This document shows positions 21,945-32,916 of a stretch of DNA of 64,000 nt, piece after piece. Source of the DNA: Cyanidiococcus yangmingshanensis. Its lineage: Eukaryota; Rhodophyta; Bangiophyceae; Cyanidiales; Cyanidiaceae. Position 1 is the stretch's first letter; every line of letters begins with the position of its first letter. Under the pieces are notes generated by a model. That model ran no database searches. It was not told where the DNA came from and saw only the letters and a list, made by a program, of their open reading frames with translations. The DNA lies in contig VWRR01000010.1 of the NCBI GenBank assembly GCA_013995675.1, forward strand, positions 496,001 through 560,000, given 5' to 3'. Position numbers and translations under genes: made by a program.

Positions 21945-23732
21945 ATGGACCGCGGCTCTGTTTTTGACGCGGGAGGAGAGGATTCGGAAAGCCTCAGTGG
22001 TTCCCGACAGCAAAATTTTGAATCTACCCTGAACGCTCTGGAAGGAAACTTGGAGCCTCTCAGGAATACATCAAGCAGTGGGAAACCTGTGATCTCTATG
22101 GATGAAAAACTCAAAAATTGCGAAACATCTGGTTTTCAAGTTCTGAATCCTCTCGGAGAAGAGGACGCCTATTCAACTGTGACAGCTTTGCGCAATATGA
22201 GTTTCGACGCTGAGTATAACAGCAGCGTGATGGCAATGGGTCCCGATTTTGCTTCTCCGAGCGGCAGCGCCGTATTACATCAGAAAAAGGATGCCAGCGC
22301 ATATGGCGAGGCAAAACAGGATCTTGAGGCGAGACCTCGGAAACCATACGTCAAATCCAAACCAAGGGAAAGATGGACAGAAGAAGAGCATGAGCGGTTT
22401 GTGGAAGCGTTGCATTTATACGATCGAGACTGGAAAAAAATACAAAGGCACATCCGAACGAAGACGGTTTTGCAGATCAGGTCGCATGCCCAGAAGCATT
22501 TTTTGCGCATACAGAAACACACAACTGGTGAATACATCCCTCCGCCGCGCCCGAAAAGGCGCTCAGCCTCTCCGTATCCTCGAAACTCCAGGTCTCCATC
22601 GCGAGAAAAGTCGCCCGAGGAGGGCCACATGAATACCTCTCGCCAAGATCAAGAGAGCGCTCATGAATCCGAGCAATATAGAAAAGAGCCTCTGCCCGGC
22701 TACGACGCTCAATCCAATCAGTCGAGCGAGCCGCGTGATTTCTACGAACAGTACAGTTCCCCCCAGTTTGGCGCTTCTTGCTCTCGATGGGGCAGACTTT
22801 GCTGTTTTGGAGAAAAAAGGGCTATGTCCGCGCCACCTATTGGGATGGAGGAGTATGAGAGAAAGCGACTAATGATTGGCATGCAGCGACTAGCGTTCGA
22901 AAATGACGAGAAACGTCGGCAGTATGCTGCTCGTGCCCGCGGCACCTACCCTGGATTCTACAGTATTCAGGCTTTTGGCAACAATTCCGGTTACTTTGGC
23001 CCGAGCGCTTCAGGTGCTCCGATAGATCCGTATCCTATGTTCGACAAAGAGCATATGACTCCGCCGTATTTCTACGGCTCGACTTCTCTGGTCTTGGCGA
23101 GTGGGCCTTGCCAGAATTACCCTTTCGGAGTAGGTTTGCACTCGGCAAACCGCAGATGGGGAGCATCGCCCACTTGGCACAACGACATGCTTCCATGGCT
23201 CAGCTTGCAACCGGCATGTGCCGCTAGTGTTTGTTTTGCAAGTTCATCGCGGAATATTCAGTGCTATACCCCACATTGGGGACAAACGAGCAGCACGCTA
23301 GAATCGTTCCCATCTTGTCGCACATATGGATCAGGCGAGACTCTGAAGCGATACAATGAGGTTGCGGAAGGAATTTTGACGAACAGACAACCTGCCGCAC
23401 ATCAGGCGCCGAAGAATGATCAGCTTTATATGAATGGATCGCTCCCGCAAACATTTACCAACAAAAGGGGCTCTCTTGGCAAACAGTGGGTGAATTCTTC
23501 AATAGAGAACTTCGAAAGTCGTTCCAGGAGATCTACCGCAAAGGGGCAGAGAGAAATTCGCACCAACGGCTGCGAGTTCAGAGAGGAAAACCAGTCTGGA
23601 TCTCTTGGGCGCTCAGCGCATCAAATATGCAATATGTCTCCGGTTGATAATGGAGTGCACACGTTTTCACCGAACTTGGCCGATTTTCCTGCGAACCAGC
23701 ATAGGGAGCAAGCTCCTACTTCAAACTGTTGA
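21945..23732 (+). CDS. MYB-related transcription factor, REVEILLE/CCA1-like
   Basis: Single-repeat MYB DNA-binding protein. The ATG at 21945 gives 595 aa. The repeat begins at [12 protein letters not shown] (first Trp at residue 144), has the second Trp in DWKKIQRHI, and ends in SHAQKHF at residues 180-186, a variant of the SHAQKYF signature. Just after it, [15 protein letters not shown] matches the proline-rich tag of plant REVEILLE/LHY-CCA1 proteins (PPPRPKRKAAHPYP). In plants these bind the evening element in clock and light-response promoters; a clock role here is inference. The C-terminal 400 residues are Ser/Tyr/Gly/Pro-rich and not conserved. The frame is open upstream to 21813 without another ATG. 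Confidence 0.88.
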   Translation: MDRGSVFDAGGEDSESLSGSRQQNFESTLNALEGNLEPLRNTSSSGKPVISMDEKLKNCETSGFQVLNPLGEEDAYSTVTALRNMSFDAEYNSSVMAMGPDFASPSGSAVLHQKKDASAYGEAKQDLEARPRKPYVKSKPRERWTEEEHERFVEALHLYDRDWKKIQRHIRTKTVLQIRSHAQKHFLRIQKHTTGEYIPPPRPKRRSASPYPRNSRSPSREKSPEEGHMNTSRQDQESAHESEQYRKEPLPGYDAQSNQSSEPRDFYEQYSSPQFGASCSRWGRLCCFGEKRAMSAPPIGMEEYERKRLMIGMQRLAFENDEKRRQYAARARGTYPGFYSIQAFGNNSGYFGPSASGAPIDPYPMFDKEHMTPPYFYGSTSLVLASGPCQNYPFGVGLHSANRRWGASPTWHNDMLPWLSLQPACAASVCFASSSRNIQCYTPHWGQTSSTLESFPSCRTYGSGETLKRYNEVAEGILTNRQPAAHQAPKNDQLYMNGSLPQTFTNKRGSLGKQWVNSSIENFESRSRRSTAKGQREIRTNGCEFREENQSGSLGRSAHQICNMSPVDNGVHTFSPNLADFPANQHREQAPTSNC

Positions 23733-23918
23733 CATCTTCGCCAGACGGTACGACACTGAGAATTCACAGGGCACTCATTAGCAAACGTATGCCAGGCTGG
23801 AACGTTCCGAGGCGCAGATTACACACTCGCTCGCACTAGTTCCAAGGTCGAATGCATACCCGTACAGCTTCTCCATTTTGTATCAAAGCTCCGGCAGGCG
23901 TTTAACTCCTACAATAGA

Positions 23919-25628
23919 TTAATCATATAAAGCGATCGCTGACTGATCTTGAGTCCGTATGCCAGCTCGGATCATGGCGAAAGCTCCAATTCCATCAGCG
24001 ATTTTTCGTTGCGTGGCTAGAACGTACGCCTCGACATCACTTATTCGATCGCGCTCCCAACGTTTCCAAAAATCTGCTAACCAGCCAGCGTGGATAAGCT
24101 CCATCGCAAGACGCACCCGATCCGTGCTATTACATATGGCATTCAGCCGTCCATATCGCAGCAAATGGGCCAGAGCGGTTGCTGTTCGAAGGCAAAGTTC
24201 CACAAAGTAAAATCGGCCGCGCTTTTGTTGGCACGCCGATTCTGTTGGTTTCTTGGAATCATCACACGCGGGATTCAGCGTAGCATTGGTTTCACCAGAA
24301 ACTTCTGTGTTGCTGTTCGATGTGGAGGCGTTCGTTGAGCGGCATTGACCGCCGTCCAAATCGTCCTCTGGGCATGCAACTGTTTCGGATTGATCAGCTC
24401 GTAACATTTTTCTGGCCATTTCGGAGTGCGAAGATATGTACTGAAGGCTTAAAAGTACTGCAAGCATGGAGTACGGGGCAAGCAGGTTCGATGGATCTCT
24501 CCGGGAGCATCCGATCTCGACCAGCCATCTCTGCCTTAGCGGCTGATCTGTGCGAATCTCTGGAGCACGGTTTGGCAGGAGCAGTTGACATATCAAGGTC
24601 AAAGATGCCTCATGGAAGACGTTCCCTGCGCGGTATTTGACAAGGTCCATTGCCAAAAGTCGCACACGTTCAATGTGCAGGTGTGCTGCTATAGGTTCAC
24701 AAGCAAAATCTGGAGTGAGGCCAACGCTAGCGATACGCCTCAGAGCTGGAGAAGTTGGCACTTCCGAGCTAGTCTGCACGCGGATATGTAGTCCTCTTTG
24801 AACGGAGGCTAGGTCCGTTTCAGAAGATATCTCGGTACGAGCAGCTGAGTCTTGGCATTTGGCAGTATTTTCCGATATTTTGTCGAGGCCACCTTCATCA
24901 TTCTGTGGTTTTCGACGGAAGCAACAAAGGATGTCAAAAGTCTTGGTCCCTGCGGAACGTGATTTGTCCAGTGATGGAGTGGATTCAGAAGGTGCAGGCG
25001 AGATGAGCGAAGAACCCAGTCTACACCGCTCTCTTTCGTCTTGATCGTCTTCATCAACAGCGGGTTCTTGGCTATCCAGGTTCTCTGATGTGTTGCGCCA
25101 AATGACAGATGTTGTGCTCTCAACAGGATTGGGATGTTGCGTTGGAGGGCCGGCCGCATCATAGAGTCTCACAGTGCCGAGCATAGATTCGCTTTGTGCG
25201 TACACAACATCGTAGATATCCTGCGGTGATATTTCAGCGGGGGGCCTTGAAAGCACTTGCTCTAGGCGTTTCTCGACACGCTCGGCTCGTAGCCATTCTC
25301 CGGTGTATGCTACGATACCCTCCTTCAAAGGCGAAGAGGAACCGTCGTTGATAACTCGTACAACAGAGTTGAAGCGAATAGCCCGCGGGCTCTCTGACGT
25401 GCCCACGAGCACTGGGGCGTTCACGAAACCCTCTGTTTGACGACCTTTCAGTATTGAGGGTCTTGTAGAAAGATTTACCACTGCGGACGGTGCTGACGAC
25501 CGACCACCCGCAGATGGTGCGCCACTACCTTGAGGTGTGATGACTTGTTTGAGGCGACGCGCAACCCGGGTACGGAAACAATCGAGATTCTGTTCAGATT
25601 CGCTCAAGTCTGATATAGCCAGATCCAT
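23919..25628 (-). CDS. Unknown protein, 569 aa
   Basis: I do not recognise this protein. The ATG at 25628 opens 569 codons, far above chance. Residues 1-90 are Ser/Gly/Pro-rich. A more ordered part with PQDIYDVVYAQSESMLGTVR lies near residue 140. Low-complexity acidic and Ser-rich segments follow. The C-terminal 250 residues look helical, with many Leu/Ala/Arg, for example RVRLLAMDLVKYRAG and VELCLRTATALAHLL, and resemble an alpha-helical repeat in texture only. No membrane segment or targeting peptide. Convergent with the MYB gene, 186 bp away. Confidence 0.75.
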   Translation of the reverse strand: MDLAISDLSESEQNLDCFRTRVARRLKQVITPQGSGAPSAGGRSSAPSAVVNLSTRPSILKGRQTEGFVNAPVLVGTSESPRAIRFNSVVRVINDGSSSPLKEGIVAYTGEWLRAERVEKRLEQVLSRPPAEISPQDIYDVVYAQSESMLGTVRLYDAAGPPTQHPNPVESTTSVIWRNTSENLDSQEPAVDEDDQDERERCRLGSSLISPAPSESTPSLDKSRSAGTKTFDILCCFRRKPQNDEGGLDKISENTAKCQDSAARTEISSETDLASVQRGLHIRVQTSSEVPTSPALRRIASVGLTPDFACEPIAAHLHIERVRLLAMDLVKYRAGNVFHEASLTLICQLLLPNRAPEIRTDQPLRQRWLVEIGCSRRDPSNLLAPYSMLAVLLSLQYISSHSEMARKMLRADQSETVACPEDDLDGGQCRSTNASTSNSNTEVSGETNATLNPACDDSKKPTESACQQKRGRFYFVELCLRTATALAHLLRYGRLNAICNSTDRVRLAMELIHAGWLADFWKRWERDRISDVEAYVLATQRKIADGIGAFAMIRAGIRTQDQSAIALYD

Positions 25629-27102
25629 AAATGAGTAAACTGTCACGACAGTGGGAACATTTCTACTTCATCTAAACGAGGTTTTAGTTCGGCTACTTCA
25701 GACTACTTTTCGAGGGCCCCACTCCAGGCCCAGCTAAATGAATTCGTTAACAATGAAGATCCTGTCCGTTTTCATTCTAATCTGGCAGATTGGAATCGAC
25801 ATGTCGAAACGCCACAGATCGCCTCGGGTGGGGACCTGCGCAGTGTCGCGACAAACCTCACCTTGCTGATTCCTAGCGGCGAATCTCGCATTCTATTTCA
25901 GTTCTCAAATTTCTCGCTCCCAAACACGATTCAGCCTCAATCTCCGAGTGAGAAACTGGACTGGACCTCAGGGCCGCCCATAATGCATGCCGCCTCCCAT
26001 GGTTCTAGAATCGCATCTGGTTTTATTTCACGGATATCTTGACTGTTTTCGAATGACTTGAGGCGAACATTTTTTCTCGTTTGAATATGATTCTTCATTC
26101 GGATCGTCCTCACGAATCCTTGAGCTCTGAGTCCACACGAAATCTTAGCTTTCCATGGCCACACGTCAGAGTCCATGGAATGCCCGTATTTTCGCGAATC
26201 CCCAAACTTATATCTTCGAGCGGTATAGGTCCGCTTTCTCACTGACTGTTGGTGTCTTTGGGAATGACATTCTCTTGATTGTTCACGCCGGGACGATTCA
26301 AAATAGTTCACTACGAGTCAGACGTCACGGAATGGGAATCACGAGCTGAAGGTTCTGCCTTAGGCGCTGCTGCTTCTCATAACTTCGCTTCTCTCGCCAG
26401 CGTGATTCCTGTCAATATCTTCGGGCACATTTCAGACGTGAGGCCTGATAGATACCCATGAAAGGATATCCCCCATCTCTGTCGGAAGCCATTTTCGCAC
26501 CGCTTTGGTCAACCAACTTGCCAAGAGGCATGGCCGCAAATATCTGTGACAGACTCGCGGCGAATGCAAAGCTCATTCGTGCGCACAGATAATACATTGT
26601 TCGAAAAATGCATCTGTATGCGCAAAACGGAGAAATGATGGCATAGAAATTTCGGGTCGTGTCCATAAATTGGCGTAGATGAGTGCTTGAATTCTTCTAC
26701 CAGATGAACGGGAGCAAAGCTCGATCTTGAGTGCAATAGAACGCTCTGTGTCAATGGAGGTGCATTCAAAGGGTTTCTCAAGAGCGCGGTGCGCACCTTG
26801 CATATTTCAATGATTTTTAATTCGCCCGAGTGTCAAGCTTCGTGACTTATGGCGCACTTCCGATATCGTGCTGTGTGGCTCGACACACTGCGGCTAAACT
26901 GGGCCGTGGAAGCTATTCAGAGTTTGGAAGACTGACACTTGAGAAAAATGCTATCACCATCGGATCTGCATGAAGAAAACGCTCTTCTCTTGAATTTTCA
27001 CTACATACGCTTCAATTTAAGCACCCGCCGTGTGGAAACTGTTTTTAGCCTATTCAGCAAACTCCTCGGGTATTTTCAAGAGCACTGCTCTGCGTCCGGC
27101 GT
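25629..27102. other. 1.5 kb intergenic region
   Basis: Separates the divergent unknown gene and the FYV7-like gene. An 84-codon ATG frame on the minus strand (26412-26666) is rich in Ala, Phe and Tyr but unrecognised. Nothing else supportable. Confidence 0.4.
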
Positions 27103-27813
27103 ATGTTGCATCCGAGCTTGTCCAATTCATCAAGGGCGAAACAAGCAGCGAATGCGCGCACCGATGAAGTCGGTATCAGAGCATTTGTCTCTCATCAGGT
27201 CTATAGAGCACGGCACGTGCAACGTTCGCCACTTGTTGTACGCGTCGGTCCAAGGAGACGAAGCTTGGTTCCAATGGAGGAGAAAGCGCCTGTCGTTGAT
27301 TTGGGCGACTTCATCGATAGTAGAAGAAAGTTTGAAAGGGACAGGCTCGCGCACCGTCGCAAACAGTTGGATCGAAGACGGAGACTGGTGCAGAAACGGC
27401 TCCGAAACTATCGACGAAGTAAGGAACGAAGTGAAGAAGATACTTCACTGGAGGTGTATGACAGTGAGAGGAGTCCATTTCAAAAACATGGGGTTCTAAC
27501 TGATGAAGATAACGGGTCAGAAAATCACTCTGCTGGAGGCGTCTTTGCAGCGGAGATGGCGGCAGCTAGGAGCTTTCCAAAACGGTACCGATTTGCCTTC
27601 CAGAAGGGGCTGGAAGTTCGAGCTGAGCGTGAACGCCAGCGCGTCGAATACACAAAATTGCAACAAAAGCGCGCCGAGGAGCGCCAAAAGCGGCAACTTC
27701 AAAGGGAGTTCCAGCGACAAGCCCACCTGAGACGTACAAAGAAGGGCCAGCCCTTGCTCCATATGCAAGTCCAAGCTCTACTCCAAAGACTCGAAAAGGA
27801 GAAAGGTGACTAA
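27103..27813 (+). CDS. FYV7: FYV7/CCDC59-like rRNA-processing protein
   Basis: Small, very basic nucleolar-type protein of 236 aa. The C-terminus carries RTKKGQPLLHMQVQALLQRL, matching the end of the yeast Fyv7/human CCDC59 family (TKKGQP followed by a short helix), which is needed for early small-subunit rRNA processing. Before it lies a long Arg/Lys/Glu/Gln helix (residues about 165-215) likely to form a coiled coil. A second charged helix lies near residues 75-110. The ATG at 27103 is first in frame; a second ATG at residue 58 precedes the first conserved helix and could be the true start. The function is taken from the family; the conserved part is short, so confidence is moderate. Confidence 0.65.
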   Translation: MLHPSLSNSSRAKQAANARTDEVGIRAFVSHQVYRARHVQRSPLVVRVGPRRRSLVPMEEKAPVVDLGDFIDSRRKFERDRLAHRRKQLDRRRRLVQKRLRNYRRSKERSEEDTSLEVYDSERSPFQKHGVLTDEDNGSENHSAGGVFAAEMAAARSFPKRYRFAFQKGLEVRAERERQRVEYTKLQQKRAEERQKRQLQREFQRQAHLRRTKKGQPLLHMQVQALLQRLEKEKGD

Positions 27814-28657
27814 GAAAAAGTTGGTTATATGAAAATTCAATAGCAGGAAACGTGGAATGATGAGGCAACGTTCGTCTCCTATGCAATACACAGAGATGCT
27901 CCAAAACTCGAAAGGAGAGAAAGTTTTTTAGCAAATTTTGAATTTCGTCTGTTTCTTGACGAGCGGCTGGCAACCAACTTGTGAACACTGAACTTCTCGC
28001 TTGTGCACTGAATGAGGCTGCGATAATGAGAGGTGTGCGTGCAGTTACATGAAGCCAGCACAGAGAGAGGTTCTCCTGAGAACGCAAAACTTTGGAGGTT
28101 TTCTGGTATCCGGACTAGTGAAGCGCACCCTCCTCAGAGGTCAAACCGCTTACGCGCAAAATTATTTCGGCCAGAATCACCAACCATATCCACAAACTCT
28201 CATTCTGATTGTGCATGTGCATGACAAGAGGCCGTGATCGCTCCGCGAATCGACTCATCAGACACTGCGGAAAATGTTGATTTATATCCGCGCGGATCTT
28301 CCGCAAGTATCCTCGACGTTTGAAGCGAGTTCCTCCGATGCCAAAGAACTTCAGGTTTAGAGAATATCGGAAGAATGCATCAAATGCTCGCTCACTGAAC
28401 AACTCTCTCGCATCGTGTGCATTGCTTTATGGACCTTTGCAAACGCATTAAATTTGCAGTGAACTATTTCTGTCACAAGGGTCACATATCGGCTCAGAAT
28501 GTTGGTGCTGCTCGATGGTCATGAGCTCCGGCTTCGTCAGATAGGTAGGCACAGCTCGCAGGCATATCGTGCGTTGCAGCCCTTGATCTAGTCGACAAGG
28601 GCGCAATCTTTCGTCAATTATCTTCCGCTCGAAAGCGATATTCCGCGAGCAACCCTT
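27814..28657. other. 844-bp gap between convergent genes
   Basis: Lies between FYV7-like and pyruvate kinase 3' ends. No frame with family resemblance. Confidence 0.4.
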
Positions 28658-30511
28658 TCATGCACGACGTACCTGGATACTATCGACGCTGAGGTCGTCA
28701 CGAACCAGCAAATCGCTCACGATAACGACGATATCATTTTTCTTCATCAATCCACGTCTATTGAGCTCCTCAAGAGCGCGATGGATCGTGATTTCTGGAT
28801 CGATGAAGAATTCCAAACAAAAAGCGGTCACACCCCAAAACAGCGTGAGCTTACGCGCAGTATTCTCGCCGGGGGTAAAGGCATATATGGGGCATCCAGG
28901 TCGCGCGGATGACATGAGACTCGCTACACGTCCACTTTTCGTAAAAACAATGATGCATGCAGCCTCGACACCATCCGCAAGGCTTGCTGCGGTCTCTGTC
29001 ATGCTTGCCATTGGATCCAGTTGCGCACTTTTCGCGCGAATAGCGCTGACACGGCGCTCAGTTGATGGTAGAGCTGCACTCAAGAGGCCTTCACGCTCTT
29101 GCAAAAATACACTTTTTGCTACGGTATCCATTACCGTCAGAGCTTCCAGCGGATACGCACCATTCGCCGTCTCTCCGCTCAGCATTGTCGCATCGGTGCC
29201 TTGACGAATGGCTTCGGTGATATCCGTCACCTCTGCTCGGGTTGGTGTAGGGTAAACGATCATGGACTCAAGCATATGGGTCGCGACTATGGTTGGCTTG
29301 TGCATTGCACGGTTCAGATACACGATTTCCTCTTGCACGATGGGAACTTCCTCAACTGGAATTTCGGCTCCAAGATCGCCGCGGGCAACCATTGCTCCAT
29401 CTGCAGCCTCAAGGATTTGTCGCAAGCGCGGCACTGCCTGGGCGGATTCGATCTTGGCTAGTACCAAGGGAAATTGACCCGGTGCATGGGTTTTCAAGTA
29501 TTCCTGGAGCTGAGTGATATCGTTCTCATGTTTCACAAAAGAGAGCGCATAAAAGTCGACATTCATATCTATGCCGAATCGGATATCTTCCCAATCTTTT
29601 TCGGTAATCGCTGGTAGAGATGCCGACTTACCGCGGACATTCAGGTGACGGCGACTAGTCAGGATACCCTCATCAATGCACTCTGAAATGACATCGGGTC
29701 CGCGCTTCTCTTTGATGACAAAAGAGCACATTCCGCCATCGACTAAGAGTACATCGCCCACATTCACGTCATTAATGAAATCGTCATACGAAACATCCGT
29801 AATGTACGGACATTCAACAGAAAGTTGCTCTAGTGGGCGATCACGTCGCACTGTCCAAATGAAGCGCTCACCGCGAGACACCTTGATAGGCGCTTTCAAA
29901 TCCCCTGACCTTACCTCTGGACCTTTGGTATCCAGCAAAATACCGATATTATACTTGCCCTCGCTGTTAACTTGTCGTATGTTCTGTATAACACTGCCGT
30001 GCCATTCATGAGAACCATGTGACATATTTAGCCTTGCAATATTCATTCCATGTTCTGCAAGCTGTTTGATAGACTCAAGCGAACAAGTTTTAGGCCCAAT
30101 TGTGCAAACGATTTTAGACTGGCGCCGGCTGGCGAAACGGGACGTTGTCATGCTGTCAACGGTACCATAGCGTGCCGCATATTGTTGCCGTTCCGAACTG
30201 GTGCCGTTCTCGGCACCGCCGTTGTGTTGTCTTAAAGACGGAGAACCAGCCGCTTTGCCCGCATCCTGCGCGATAGCACTCGAGACATCTGTTTTTTTAC
30301 CCAACGATTGCTGTTGATCAGAGTCAGCAAGAGTGTTTTTCAGGCTCAAGCGTTCTCGACGCCCACAACGCGTGGCTCCTACTCGGAACCGCGCCTTTTG
30401 AAGCAATGTTGCGCTTTTGCGGAAACTGCGCTGCTCGAGAAAATCAGACCGATCATGTGATGGTCCTATTGACAATAGCCCCCACGGAGATGCAAGGTTG
30501 AGAACAAACAT
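28658..30511 (-). CDS. PK: Pyruvate kinase, probably plastid-targeted
   Basis: Transfers phosphate from phosphoenolpyruvate to ADP. The ATG at 30511 gives 617 aa; the catalytic part starts near residue 125. Family blocks in order: SKIVCTIGP, GMNIARLNMSHGSH, LLDTKGPEVRSG, LAKIESAQAV, DGAMVARGDLGAEIP (metal and phosphate site), KPTIVATHMLESM and TDATMLSGETANGAYP. The C-terminal domain is complete. The 120-residue leader starts MFVLNLAS and is rich in Ser and Arg with few acids at first, as in red-algal transit peptides, which favour an early Phe. A later ATG (MTTSRF, 15 residues before the first block) could give a cytosolic form. The start codon lies only 10 nt after the stop of the upstream TatD gene on the same strand. 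Confidence 0.95.
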   Translation of the reverse strand: MFVLNLASPWGLLSIGPSHDRSDFLEQRSFRKSATLLQKARFRVGATRCGRRERLSLKNTLADSDQQQSLGKKTDVSSAIAQDAGKAAGSPSLRQHNGGAENGTSSERQQYAARYGTVDSMTTSRFASRRQSKIVCTIGPKTCSLESIKQLAEHGMNIARLNMSHGSHEWHGSVIQNIRQVNSEGKYNIGILLDTKGPEVRSGDLKAPIKVSRGERFIWTVRRDRPLEQLSVECPYITDVSYDDFINDVNVGDVLLVDGGMCSFVIKEKRGPDVISECIDEGILTSRRHLNVRGKSASLPAITEKDWEDIRFGIDMNVDFYALSFVKHENDITQLQEYLKTHAPGQFPLVLAKIESAQAVPRLRQILEAADGAMVARGDLGAEIPVEEVPIVQEEIVYLNRAMHKPTIVATHMLESMIVYPTPTRAEVTDITEAIRQGTDATMLSGETANGAYPLEALTVMDTVAKSVFLQEREGLLSAALPSTERRVSAIRAKSAQLDPMASMTETAASLADGVEAACIIVFTKSGRVASLMSSARPGCPIYAFTPGENTARKLTLFWGVTAFCLEFFIDPEITIHRALEELNRRGLMKKNDIVVIVSDLLVRDDLSVDSIQVRRA

Positions 30512-30521
30512 CTCGGACGAC

Positions 30522-31925
30522 TTAGCCGAGCGAGTTCTCCGAGGCCTTCCCTGTTTCCGAATGAAGAAACAGCGAGCGGGCGTTGGATCGCGCCGCGGCG
30601 GCAACCTCTTTCATCGGCAGGCTTTTGATCTTCGATATAACTGCACACACTTGGACAATTCCGCACGGTTCGTTGCGCCCACGAACTCCGAATCCTGGAC
30701 GGTGCTTTTTCTTTTCGAAGCGGGGGCCACTGCTCCAGCCCAGTCGGGCGATGTCCTCACCCTGGGCGCTCATGAATTGATAACTCGCGTGGCTTGGGCG
30801 GATTTCACAATACGGACAATCCGTCTCAATAATAAGGCGGTCTAAGGGAATATAGTCTCGTACGACACGCAGATTCTCCTCGGTTTTCAGTGAACATCCA
30901 TTGAGGCCAATATAGAACCCGAGGTCCAGAAGCGACAAAGCATCCTCGGGTGAACCGTCAAAAGAATGCACTAGACCTCCGGCGCACAAACGTTTGTGAT
31001 ATCTTTTTAGAATCTCCACCAAGTCAGCTGTTGACTCGCGATTATGCAAGAGCAAAGGCAAGCGACACTCCGCAGCCAGCTGTAGCTGTAGCTCCAAACC
31101 TCTTTTTTGAACTTCAGGTTCACAGAATTGCGTCCTTGCGTAATCAAGTCCGCACTCACCGATTGCGACGACGGAAGGCGCAGTTTCCGATGCAGCCTCC
31201 TTCGATGCCGCAGCGGCTTCCAAAAGCAACTCCCGTAGAGCGCGCAGATGAGCTTCAGCACTGCTCTTTGCTGCCATGCTCGAAATATTATCTCCAGAGA
31301 AGAATTCGCCACAGCGTGTCGGATGCACGCCAACTGTTGCGTAGAGCTTTGGCCATCCTGACCGAAGCTGTGACAATTGTCCGCGACGGGTCTTGCTGAC
31401 AAGATTGATTGCAGCACGACTTTGCTCAAGAGAGCCCGCTGTCACCAGAATTTCGCGGATTCCCTCCCCCGCCGCCCGTTCCAGTATGTGACTTATATCC
31501 GGATCGTGATATTTTCTCCCGTTGTATACTCCCAAATACATGTCGTCCGTAAGATTCGCCGCCGCATCAAAATAAGCGACCTCCGTCATCAAAGGCGATC
31601 CAGCGCTTCTTATTGTTTGGTGGAAGCACACACGAAAACTTTGAAAAACCAATGCCGCACTCTTTCTGGAATCGGATTGAACAAAGGTTCGGCAGCCGTT
31701 GGACCAACTAGTCCTTCGAGAACCAGCTCTGAAGGACTTACTTCGAAAAGAACCTTTTCTCGAGACACGGATCTTTCTCAAACAGAGCCAAGAGCCGTTT
31801 CTTGCCAGGGGAAGCGTGACGTTTAGGAAGCCCCCTTTTGCCCGATCTATGCTTTCCCGGAAGGACTTTGCGTTGTCTCCATACGCGTGAGCTCCCGACA
31901 AACGATAAAATCGGTTCATCCTCAT
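30522..31925 (-). CDS. TATDN1: TatD-family metal-dependent DNase
   Basis: Predicted two-metal hydrolase (amidohydrolase fold) acting as a DNA exonuclease. The frame has an ATG at 31925 (467 aa), but similarity begins at an internal ATG at 31589 (MTEVAYFDAAANLT, where FDAAANL replaces the usual D-x-H-x-H-type start). Blocks visible: YATVGVHPTRCGEF, VAIGECGLDYAR (the catalytic Glu), LPLLLHNRES, GGLVHSFDGSPEDALSLL, YIGLNGCSLKT and RLIIETDCPYC (late Asp). The weak first metal motif is unusual but occurs in eukaryotic TATDN1. The leader before 31589 is Arg/Ser-rich and could target an organelle. The numbered TATDN paralogue is a best guess. Its stop precedes the pyruvate kinase start by 10 nt. Confidence 0.88.
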   Translation of the reverse strand: MRMNRFYRLSGAHAYGDNAKSFRESIDRAKGGFLNVTLPLARNGSWLCLRKIRVSRKGSFRSKSFRAGSRRTSWSNGCRTFVQSDSRKSAALVFQSFRVCFHQTIRSAGSPLMTEVAYFDAAANLTDDMYLGVYNGRKYHDPDISHILERAAGEGIREILVTAGSLEQSRAAINLVSKTRRGQLSQLRSGWPKLYATVGVHPTRCGEFFSGDNISSMAAKSSAEAHLRALRELLLEAAAASKEAASETAPSVVAIGECGLDYARTQFCEPEVQKRGLELQLQLAAECRLPLLLHNRESTADLVEILKRYHKRLCAGGLVHSFDGSPEDALSLLDLGFYIGLNGCSLKTEENLRVVRDYIPLDRLIIETDCPYCEIRPSHASYQFMSAQGEDIARLGWSSGPRFEKKKHRPGFGVRGRNEPCGIVQVCAVISKIKSLPMKEVAAAARSNARSLFLHSETGKASENSLG

Positions 31926-32916
31926 AAATTCCGTCTTGAGATGCCCCTGCAGAAAGCTGGTGCGCCCATCGATGTCAGGTTTCTACGTTCGAAATCAAAG
32001 CTTTGCGTTGGAGCGTGCTTCTGTCATATATTCGAACGCTACATCCAAGAGGAGACAGAAATAGTTGTATATCCAATGTGTACTTCCTATTAGTAGCAGG
32101 CTGGAGAAAGCTTCTAATGCTTTCATACTTGCACAGTCTTTGAGGACTTTCTGGTCGGCGTTAGATCCAAAAGTTTTTGGAATGAGAGGTTTCAGGGTCC
32201 TGTTTGGGAAAAACTTTTCAGTGCTCGGTAAGCACGCAGCCCCGAGTTGCTAAACTCACCAAAAATGAGAAATTTTTCCAGTATTTCGTTGACCATTTTT
32301 GCGGTCTTCTCGAAATCGCACGAGTTGAATCGAATTTGTCCCGAGGGACTCTCATAGACAGTCGAAGAGATCACTCTCAAGTTCCGTATAGTGGACAAGT
32401 ATCCGAGCATGTTTTTCAGGAATCACGTCGGGCAAGCTATTCAGGAGGTGAAAATCTTTCGGAGAGAGCTTCATATATGGGCCTATTCCTTTGACCGGAG
32501 CTGGGGAGGCAGCATTGTCATTTAGAGCACTATCTCGAAGGGCGCCCGCTTATTCACTTCGAGCGAATGTGCCTCAGTGTCCTGAAGCGTGGTGTGAACC
32601 TGCGTCACCCAACGAAAAGCGCTTCCATTAACGAACCAAACTAAGATCAAATCGGATTCGAGATCGAATGCTCTAGCTAATGGTAAGTTTCTCACGATGA
32701 AGCAGCGGAGATGTCGCTGAAATTCGTAAACCACTCTTCACGAACGCTTTCATGGCAGATGTACCAAAGGATGATCCCCAGTTAAGCAAATTACGTATCA
32801 TCATTTCATTCTACAGCGGCTGGGTTGTCAATTTTCTCATCCCATTTATGCCAAAGCGATGGTCTTCTTCGGCTGCCACTTGATTTATAAGTTTACCCGA
32901 CCGAATCTATGGCGCT
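31926..32916. other. 991-bp intergenic region
   Basis: Contains the TatD promoter and the 3' end of COP1. A/T-rich in its middle. Short frames only. Confidence 0.4.
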
